From contig CAYPOY010000271.1 of the NCBI GenBank assembly GCA_964412395.1, forward strand, positions 1-7,276: DNA of 7,276 bases, in the 5' to 3' direction. The position numbers were made by a program, and so were the translations under genes. Positions 1 through 3,896 of this stretch are shown here, piece by piece; the stretch's first letter is position 1; each line of letters opens with the position of its first letter. Below the pieces are notes generated by a model. That model was not told the DNA's origin. It did not search any database and saw only the letters and a program-made list of their open reading frames with translations. This stretch comes from CAYPOY01 sp964412395 (lineage in GTDB: Bacteria; Chloroflexota; Anaerolineae; B4-G1).

Positions 1-25
1 ACTTTGCCTGGGAGGTGCATTTTTG

Positions 26-208
26 TCAAGTTTCCCAACAATTCAAGGAGACCCCTTTTTGTATCTTCCGCCCGTCGTCGCCCGTGAACTCGATAACAGT
101 GGCACAGTAGGGGCAGCGGCGGGACTTACCGGGTTGCATGTCCTCCACCTTCTGCTTGAGTTTCCTCTGGCACTTTGGACATTGTAGGTCAAACGCTAGC
201 TTCGTCAT
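26..208 (-). CDS. small zinc-ribbon protein, 60 aa
   Basis: Leftward gene of 60 residues. Two CxxC knuckles (CPKC at residues 10-13 and CPYC at 32-35), separated by a basic linker containing a PGKSRR stretch, form a classic zinc ribbon. An acidic FTGDDGRKIQK tail follows. The zinc-binding fold is seen directly; the role is unknown. Such stand-alone ribbons are often annotated only as hypothetical and may bind nucleic acid or another protein. The ATG at 208 is chosen because GGAGGT (222-217) sits 8 nt upstream. A GTG at 211 and another at 232 are in frame, but the first is too close to this site and the second lies upstream of it. Transcription probably starts near 290 from the promoter at 297-325, giving a leader of roughly 80 nt. 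The gene is divergent from the XRE/peptidase pair, so it may share their control. Confidence 0.75.
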   Translation of the reverse strand: MTKLAFDLQCPKCQRKLKQKVEDMQPGKSRRCPYCATVIEFTGDDGRKIQKGVSLNCWET

Positions 209-261
209 CACTTTGTACCTCCATCTGTGCACCGTGTCTTTCAGTCGGTAATTTCCCTACT

Positions 262-287
262 GGCGAAACAGGCGCTACTTCTTCGCC
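262..287 (-). promoter_or_regulatory. inverted repeat in the leader of the zinc-ribbon gene
   Basis: GGCGAA (262-267) and TTCGCC (282-287) are perfect complements separated by 14 nt. They lie just after the predicted start point of the leftward transcript, so the RNA could form a 6-bp hairpin near its 5' end. There is no U-tract, so it is not an intrinsic terminator. It could be an RNA-stability element, an operator, or chance. Confidence 0.25.
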
Positions 288-296
288 CTGGGCGTA

Positions 297-325
297 ATTG
301 TAACACACTCCTGGATTACTGTCAA
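297..325 (-). promoter_or_regulatory. sigma-70-type promoter for the zinc-ribbon gene
   Basis: Read on the minus strand, a consensus -35 TTGACA (325-320) is followed by a 17-bp spacer and TACAAT (302-297). The bases before the -10 are TGT, giving an extended -10 (TGnTACAAT). That is 11 of 12 hexamer positions plus the extension at optimal spacing. The expected start point is near 290, about 82 nt before the ATG at 208. Confidence 0.8.
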
Positions 326-358
326 GGCGGAATCTGTGAGCTACTTACGTTTTGACAG
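319..358. promoter_or_regulatory. candidate operator region between divergent promoters
   Basis: CTGTCAA (319-325) and TTGACAG (352-358) are perfect 7-bp inverted copies with 26 bp between them. Each includes a full -35 hexamer plus the next base, so part of the symmetry is simply two consensus -35 boxes facing apart. The intervening 26 bp is the only place a single regulator could bind and control both directions. The XRE protein encoded at 421 is the obvious candidate binder; that is inference from gene context. Confidence 0.35.
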
Positions 359-380
359 GAACTGTTTCCCACGCTATAAT
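352..380 (+). promoter_or_regulatory. perfect-consensus sigma-70 promoter for the XRE/peptidase unit
   Basis: TTGACA (352-357), a spacer of exactly 17 bp, and TATAAT (375-380) match the bacterial housekeeping consensus at 12 of 12 positions. Transcription should begin near 387, leaving a leader of about 34 nt with AAGGAG just before the ATG at 421. Such a strong promoter in front of a regulator usually implies repression in the resting state, most simply autorepression by the XRE product. This promoter also shows that a longer reading frame beginning at the TTG of the -35 box is not the real protein. Confidence 0.9.
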
Positions 381-420
381 TGGGATGAGGGTACAAAACG
401 GAGGCAGAGAAAGGAGCGAG

Positions 421-801
421 ATGCTGGGAGCAAGATTGCGAGCGATAAGGAAAAAGCAGGGGGACACCCTTGCAGATGTGGGGGCTCAAACTGGGCTGTC
501 CGTTTCATTCTTGTCCGACATCGAAAGGGGCCGAACGCAGCCATCCCTGGACACTCTAGAAAAACTGGCCACATACTACCAATTGACCATCAATGATTTA
601 TTGGAAGGGGTAGACGCCGACACGCTTGGTTCAAATAGGGGATATCCACCCGGCTTTGAGGAATTCCTCAAAGAGACAGAGGTTGAGCCGGAGCTAGTGG
701 ATTTGCTGATGAGAGTAGAACGGCGGGCTAAGCGACGAGCTCAGACGAAAGAAGATTGGAGACAGTACTATTACTCGCTAAAGGCCATTCTGGGGCGCTG
801 A
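421..801 (+). CDS. XRE-family helix-turn-helix transcriptional regulator, 126 aa
   Basis: A DNA-binding regulator, probably a repressor of its own operon. Residues 3-62 form a Cro/C1-type HTH: an RLRAIRKKQG first helix, HTH helices at about 16-37 (TLADVGAQTGLS then SFLSDIERGR), and the typical PSLDTLEKLA helix at 41-50. A linker rich in Pro, Gly and Glu (about 62-90) leads to a C-terminal helical part with a basic ERRAKRRAQTKEDW segment near 100-113. That is typical of XRE proteins paired with M78 peptidases. In DdrO-type repressors the C-terminal helices dimerise and are cut by the partner protease. The ATG at 421 is chosen because AAGGAG (411-416) precedes it, the HTH begins right after it, and the frame upstream runs into the promoter. 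The peptidase gene starts 4 nt after the stop, so the two are co-transcribed and likely translationally coupled. Confidence 0.9.
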   Translation: MLGARLRAIRKKQGDTLADVGAQTGLSVSFLSDIERGRTQPSLDTLEKLATYYQLTINDLLEGVDADTLGSNRGYPPGFEEFLKETEVEPELVDLLMRVERRAKRRAQTKEDWRQYYYSLKAILGR

Positions 802-805
802 AGCG

Positions 806-1675
806 ATGCAGATATACACCGAGCAAGAAGCGAGACAGCGAGTCCGGGGACTGGTGCAACGCACTAAGGCTGAGGTGGGTCTGCAAGAAGCTCCACGCTA
901 CTTGGGCATTGAAGACCCCATTGCGGATTATCTGGGCATCATAGTCAAGGAAGAGCCGCTCCCACTAGGCGATGAGGGGCAATACATACCTGGCGATCCT
1001 CCCATCATCGTCATTAACCCTCGGATCAGCGACCCAGATCGCCTGAACTTTACCTTCTTTCACGAAGTCGCGCATCACTTGATATGCCAGCACAATGAGC
1101 TGTACTCGTTCATCCACGAGTATACTTCGGCCAATGACAAGCACTTTGACGCTGCGCTAGAGCGCTATTGCAACGTTGGCGCAGCGGAATTCCTGATTCC
1201 CGCCAAGGAGGTCCGCAAGGTCATCCAAGAACAGGGATTTAGCATAAAGCTGGTCGAGCACATGGAACCCATTTACCCTGCCTCGAAACCGGCCATCGCC
1301 ATACAGCTGGCCCAATGCGCTACCCACCAATGCTTCGTAGTCGTTTGTGAATGGGGACAGATGCCCCAGCAGCAGAAACCGCAAGCTTCGTTCCTTTCCC
1401 CTGTGAATAGCGGACCCCAATTGTATGTACTGTACGCTTCGAGTTCACCCTCTACCAAGTATCCTATTGGAAGGTTCGTGCCCGTTCCCAGTGACCACGT
1501 GATAGCACTGGCATATCAGAGTCAGAATGCGGTCAAGGATGTGGCACCAATCCTCTTTCGAAGTGGGAATCGGGGTTGGAAATGCGAGTGTGAGGCTTTC
1601 TACTACAAGGGCAAGATCTACGCAGCTTTCAATGTTTCCCCACCAACATCTCCAAAACAGCTGCGCCTGTTCTGA
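806..1675 (+). CDS. ImmA/IrrE-family (M78) zinc metallopeptidase, 289 aa
   Basis: A cytoplasmic metalloprotease that most likely cleaves the XRE regulator encoded just upstream. The zinc site is clear: FFHEVAHH gives HEXXH at residues 86-90. ERYCN followed by AAEFLIP starts at E119, the likely third zinc ligand, and corresponds to the conserved E..CN..AA..LLP block of IrrE/PprI. The remaining C-terminal half (about 165-280) is not a recognised domain and has a Cys cluster (CECEAF, 260-265). The last residues are QLRLF (285-289), which fits the bacterial sliding-clamp-binding consensus QLxLF. The ATG at 806 lies 4 nt after the XRE stop without a strong Shine-Dalgarno of its own, implying coupling. 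Known relatives are ICEBs1 ImmA, which cuts ImmR, and Deinococcus PprI, which cuts DdrO after DNA damage. The substrate here is inferred from gene pairing. Confidence 0.9.
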   Translation: MQIYTEQEARQRVRGLVQRTKAEVGLQEAPRYLGIEDPIADYLGIIVKEEPLPLGDEGQYIPGDPPIIVINPRISDPDRLNFTFFHEVAHHLICQHNELYSFIHEYTSANDKHFDAALERYCNVGAAEFLIPAKEVRKVIQEQGFSIKLVEHMEPIYPASKPAIAIQLAQCATHQCFVVVCEWGQMPQQQKPQASFLSPVNSGPQLYVLYASSSPSTKYPIGRFVPVPSDHVIALAYQSQNAVKDVAPILFRSGNRGWKCECEAFYYKGKIYAAFNVSPPTSPKQLRLF

Positions 1676-1731
1676 TTGTTCCTATTCAGGTTGAGAGATA
1701 TTGGTACTGACTTACAGGTTTCACACACGGA

Positions 1732-2101
1732 ATGCATAAGCCAACTATTGACTGGTTGGTAAGACCACCTATCCTGGCGATTGTGAACGTGCTCAACGTC
1801 AACCGGGATGGGAAGCCTCACGGTGCCGAGTTCGAGCACTTCCGGCGCTCTCTGCGCCTGGCGCCGGAGCGGACGCATCTCCTGACATGGCAGCAGCTTC
1901 TGGCCCGCGCCGAGGCGACGTTTGATCCCGGCGTCCGCCCCCTGCTGGCCCACGCCCGCCGGCTGCTGCATCTCCAACCGCCGGAGGGAAGGTAGCCGCT
2001 GGCCCGAAGTGCAGTTAGCTGACTTTGCCGGCCGGGTGCGCGAAGCGCTGCTGGTGTGGGAGGATTGTCTGGGACATTTGCACTCGCCGGGCGTCGGTTG
2101 A
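1732..2101 (+). pseudogene. probable decayed, frameshifted gene remnant
   Basis: Two adjoining reading frames look protein-like but are out of register. The first (1732-1995) becomes coding-like from about 1819 on (HGAEFEHF, then LLTWQQLLARAEATF), with Arg/Leu/Ala-rich helical composition and GC-rich third positions. It stops at TAG 1993-1995. The second, read from about 2000 in the +1 frame (WPEVQLADFAGRVREALL), continues to TGA 2099-2101. One extra base near 1985-2000 would join them. No Shine-Dalgarno precedes the ATG at 1732, and the first 29 codons look less protein-like. The LLTWQQLLARAE stretch is vaguely like a helix near the C-terminus of some restriction-type nucleases (TYDxLLxRA), but that is too weak for a name. 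It could also be chance open frame in GC-rich DNA. Confidence 0.35.
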
Positions 2102-2175
2102 GGATGGCAGGCCCGTTGGTTGCGAGAAGTTGCTCGGCTAACATCCCACCATCTTACAGCGATGGCCTCATCTCA

Positions 2176-2214
2176 GTGCAAAGTTTGCACGAACTTCTGG
2201 TGCAACGTCTGCAC
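2176..2214. repeat. two tandem 15-bp palindromes, operator-like
   Basis: GTGCAAAGTTTGCAC (2176-2190) is a perfect 7-bp inverted repeat about a central G. After 9 bp comes GTGCAACGTCTGCAC (2200-2214), which matches the first at 13 of 15 positions and keeps the GTGCA/TGCAC arms. The centres are 24 bp apart, a little over two helical turns, so two dimers could bind on nearly the same face. The second copy abuts the -35-like TTGCAT at 2215. This arrangement is typical of a cooperative repressor or activator site upstream of an operon. The protein that binds is unknown; the XRE product and the protein encoded at 2535 are candidates by proximity only. Confidence 0.55.
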
Positions 2215-2243
2215 TTGCATAGGGCGGGTTACAGTGTTACCAT
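2215..2243 (+). promoter_or_regulatory. weak candidate promoter next to the palindromes
   Basis: TTGCAT (2215-2220), a 17-bp spacer and TACCAT (2238-2243) preceded by TGT form an extended -10-like promoter with a poor -35. It directly follows the second palindrome, the position of a class II activator site or of a repressor touching the -35. It is the weaker of two candidates for the downstream operon. Confidence 0.25.
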
Positions 2244-2318
2244 CCAAATCCAGCCTGCTGAGGTGGGCTCGCACCAGGCAACAAAGGCGGTCGGTGGGAG
2301 GGTTAGCGGCGCGGTGAC

Positions 2319-2347
2319 TTGCCCACCCACCTGCATTGTGCTACAAT
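2319..2347 (+). promoter_or_regulatory. candidate promoter of the three-gene ATPase operon
   Basis: TTGCCC (2319-2324), a 17-bp spacer and TACAAT (2342-2347) preceded by TGC give an extended -10 promoter with 4/6 and 5/6 hexamer matches. The start point would be near 2354, leaving a long leader of about 180 nt before the ATG at 2535. The -35 overlaps a CCCACC block that can pair with GGTGGG at 2293-2298. Confidence 0.55.
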
Positions 2348-2404
2348 TTCTCTTGAAGTGAAAAGGCGTCGCAGTTTTGGGGAGTTCGAGGTTCGTCCAG
2401 GGAC

Positions 2405-2453
2405 GGTGGGAGTATACTCTGGCGAGTGGGATCCTAGCATAAGCCTGCCCACC
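2405..2453 (+). promoter_or_regulatory. possible structured leader element
   Basis: Inside the predicted leader, GGTGGG (2405-2410) and CCCACC (2448-2453) are complementary. The loop contains a perfect 10-bp palindrome GAGTATACTC (2410-2419) and a small ACTC-TGGC-GAGT hairpin (2416-2427). A similar pair lies upstream (GGTGGG 2293-2298 with CCCACC 2322-2327), and both left arms sit in an identical CGGTGGGAG. The outer stems are only 6 bp with long loops, so an RNA fold is unproven. Paired operator half-sites are an equal possibility. It does not match a riboswitch I recognise. Confidence 0.25.
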
Positions 2454-2520
2454 ATCCAAGGTGCGGCGGGCCTCATCGTCTGGCGTGTGTCGATGGAGGA
2501 CTGGCTCTAGATTATCAAGC

Positions 2521-2530
2521 TAGGACGCGA
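2521..2530 (+). repeat. RBS-region repeat, copy 1 (TAGGACGCGA)
   Basis: The 10-mer TAGGACGCGA carries the Shine-Dalgarno-like AGGA of the gene starting at 2535 and ends 4 nt before its ATG. An identical 10-mer lies in the same place before the next gene (3380-3389), which suggests matched translation control or a shared binding site. Confidence 0.5.
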
Positions 2531-2534
2531 TCCA

Positions 2535-3365
2535 ATGTCAAGAAGTCCAATTCCCTTCCACGTCCAGCACATTGCCCGGCCAGCGCACATTGAACGCATA
2601 CTGAGCATCGCATCTGATGACCAGCCGCTCGCCCCCGAATCCACACATCTCCAGTTGGCTCAAGATGGATACCAGATCACGCTTGATGGTGCCCGCCGTA
2701 GCCTCGATATGGGTGGGAAGCTGGGCATCTTTGAGAAGGTGAACCGCTCCAGTTACACACTGACGGCACGTGGCCTGGCTTGTCGAAACCTGGCGTTATA
2801 CCGTCGTGAAGTGTATTGTGATGTCATGCACTTCCTGCTGTTTGCCACCTGGGAACTCGACGGCCATCGGGACTACTGGTCATGGTCGTATGCCAAAACG
2901 TGCGAAATTCTCTGGCGTGACAAGCCCGCCATCAAGGGTCGCAAGACCATCTTCGGACAACTGTCAGGGGAAGCGTCCAAGGAGTTCTCTGATTTGGACC
3001 CGGTGGTGGGCACCGAGACTGTATATGCTGTGACCAACTGGCTGCGGGAACTGTCTCCATCGTTCTTTGTGGTGGAGAGTGATAAACTGGTCGCGAGTCA
3101 GGAACGGGAGTGGTTCTCGGTTGAACTGGCACTGTTGGCGGTATCGTATCTCTACGCTGCCCGTGGCGCAGCGGTTCAAACGCCCCTCTTACTGGACCGC
3201 GATACTGTGGAACTGTTGTGCCCCTTGTGTCTGGCCTCAGTTGAGCGCATTGTGGCAATGATTGAGACTGCCTCAAGGACGTTTCCAGTCCTGGATATTC
3301 ACACCGGTGAGTGGGGCAGCAGCGTCATCTTACGGCAAACTGTGGACATCCCAATGCTGACTTGA
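2535..3365 (+). CDS. unrecognised protein with probable N-terminal winged helix, 276 aa
   Basis: First gene of the ATPase operon; I do not recognise the family. Residues about 15-85 look like a winged helix-turn-helix: a helix around HIERILSIA, a middle helix with DGARRSLDMGGKLGIF, and a wing-like strand pair ending in SSYTLTARG, as in plasmid or phage regulators. Residues 93-130 form an aromatic-rich helical segment (DVMHFLLFATW, then DYWSWSYAKTCEILWRDKP). The remainder is mixed and contains one CPLC (229-232), so it is not a full zinc site. No signal peptide, membrane helix or catalytic motif is evident. The start is the ATG at 2535 with AGGA (2522-2525) 9 nt upstream. The next gene follows after 27 bp. 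From context it may be the DNA-binding or target-recognition partner of the two ATPases, or the operon's regulator; this is inference. Confidence 0.75.
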   Translation: MSRSPIPFHVQHIARPAHIERILSIASDDQPLAPESTHLQLAQDGYQITLDGARRSLDMGGKLGIFEKVNRSSYTLTARGLACRNLALYRREVYCDVMHFLLFATWELDGHRDYWSWSYAKTCEILWRDKPAIKGRKTIFGQLSGEASKEFSDLDPVVGTETVYAVTNWLRELSPSFFVVESDKLVASQEREWFSVELALLAVSYLYAARGAAVQTPLLLDRDTVELLCPLCLASVERIVAMIETASRTFPVLDIHTGEWGSSVILRQTVDIPMLT

Positions 3366-3378
3366 CCGGTAGACCGGT
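3365..3378. repeat. tandem ACCGGT palindromes between operon genes
   Basis: ACCGGTAGACCGGT consists of two copies of the 6-bp palindrome ACCGGT 8 bp apart. It starts on the last base of the stop codon of the upstream gene and ends 2 bp before the Shine-Dalgarno element of the next. The copies could pair with each other, though a 2-nt loop is too tight for a normal hairpin. It may be a small protein-binding site or chance. Confidence 0.3.
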
Positions 3379-3379
3379 A

Positions 3380-3389
3380 TAGGACGCGA
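3380..3389 (+). repeat. RBS-region repeat, copy 2 (TAGGACGCGA)
   Basis: Second exact copy of the 10-mer found at 2521-2530. It supplies the AGGA Shine-Dalgarno (3381-3384) of the small NTPase gene and ends 3 nt before its ATG at 3393. The third gene of the operon uses a different, stronger GATAGGAGG site instead. Confidence 0.5.
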
Positions 3390-3392
3390 GCA

Positions 3393-3896
3393 ATGAACTC
3401 TCGCACCGAGGTAGAGAACCGAATCAAGGCCCTTTCTGATGCCTCCTGGCTCTTTCCCTCTCAGGCTGCCGTGTATCAGGAGCTGCTCCCATTCCTGGGT
3501 GGGCTCCACCGAGTCGTGAATCTGTATGGACTTCAAGGGACCGGCAAGACGTTCCTGGCCCACATTCTGTGCAAGGAAAATCGTGTAGAGTACGTCACAT
3601 CCCCCGACCTGCTTCGCCCCGCCGAGCGCCCACTGGTAGTTGATAATGCGCCTTTTGAACGGACTGCCGTCCGTGGCATGCGCAACCAGATGCGCAGGTT
3701 TGACCTGCAACACGTCATTCTCGTCACGCGCTATCGCGTCGAGGATTCCGTCCCAGCGTTCGCGCTGAGTCTCACACCGGACGATGTTCGCTGCTTTCGC
3801 GCCAACCTCTTTCGATACCTTGACCTGCGTCTGCCGGAGTGCGCGGCATTGAACCTTTGGGAACACCTCAAGTTGATAGGAGGCACCTATGGCTAA
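3393..3896 (+). CDS. minimal P-loop NTPase, 167 aa
   Basis: A small AAA-like ATP-binding protein. The Walker A motif GLQGTGKT lies at residues 46-53 after a hydrophobic strand (VVNLY). PLVVDNAP (80-87) is a Walker B strand with Asp84 followed by Asn85 where the catalytic Glu usually sits. HVILVTR (107-113) is a sensor-1-like strand. The C-terminal part (about 125-165) is short and helical, so there is no full AAA+ lid domain. The missing catalytic Glu suggests slow hydrolysis or a switch role rather than a motor. ATG 3393 is preceded by AGGA at 8 nt. Its last 8 nt overlap the start of the giant ATPase gene, a sign of coupled synthesis and probable physical partnership. The family is not recognised; a role resembling a loader or regulatory subunit for the large ATPase is inference. 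Confidence 0.8.
   Translation: MNSRTEVENRIKALSDASWLFPSQAAVYQELLPFLGGLHRVVNLYGLQGTGKTFLAHILCKENRVEYVTSPDLLRPAERPLVVDNAPFERTAVRGMRNQMRRFDLQHVILVTRYRVEDSVPAFALSLTPDDVRCFRANLFRYLDLRLPECAALNLWEHLKLIGGTYG

Larger units (their letters stand above)
2102..2534. other. intergenic regulatory stretch without a convincing gene
   Basis: No reading frame here has a good ribosome-binding site or recognisable motifs. The stretch contains tandem palindromes (2176-2214), two promoter-like sequences (2215-2243 and 2319-2347), and several GGTGGG/CCCACC blocks. A possible 50-codon frame from GTG 2358 to TAG 2510 begins almost at the predicted transcript start and lacks a Shine-Dalgarno. It could be a leaderless peptide but is not supported otherwise. 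I see no tRNA, integrase site or insertion-sequence end. Confidence 0.5.

Noticed and set aside
352..420. N-terminal extension of the XRE reading frame starting at a TTG
   Set aside because: The TTG is the first half of the -35 box and the extension spans the whole promoter. The ATG at 421 has AAGGAG before it and starts the HTH fold.
1818..2144. 108-codon minus-strand open frame over the remnant
   Set aside because: Very rich in Arg, Ser and Ala as expected from GC-rich antisense sequence, with no ribosome-binding site and no motif.
2135..2307. integron attC-like site from GCTAAC (2135-2140) and GTTAGC (2302-2307)
   Set aside because: The flanking bases do not fit the RYYYAAC/GTTRRRY core rules, the spacing is longer than usual attC sites, and the inner arms are missing.
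2120..2317. small Cys-rich protein with CKVC and CNVC knuckles
   Set aside because: The repeated Cys codons fall on the tandem GTGCAA-type palindromes, so the pattern is explained by the DNA repeat. No Shine-Dalgarno is present.
2390..2418. additional promoter using TATACT at 2413-2418 as -10
   Set aside because: No acceptable -35 is found 16-18 bp upstream. The sequence is better described as part of the GAGTATACTC palindrome.
2376..2432. tRNA-like GGTTCG segment
   Set aside because: No acceptor or anticodon arms can be drawn around it and no CCA or matching 3' end is present.
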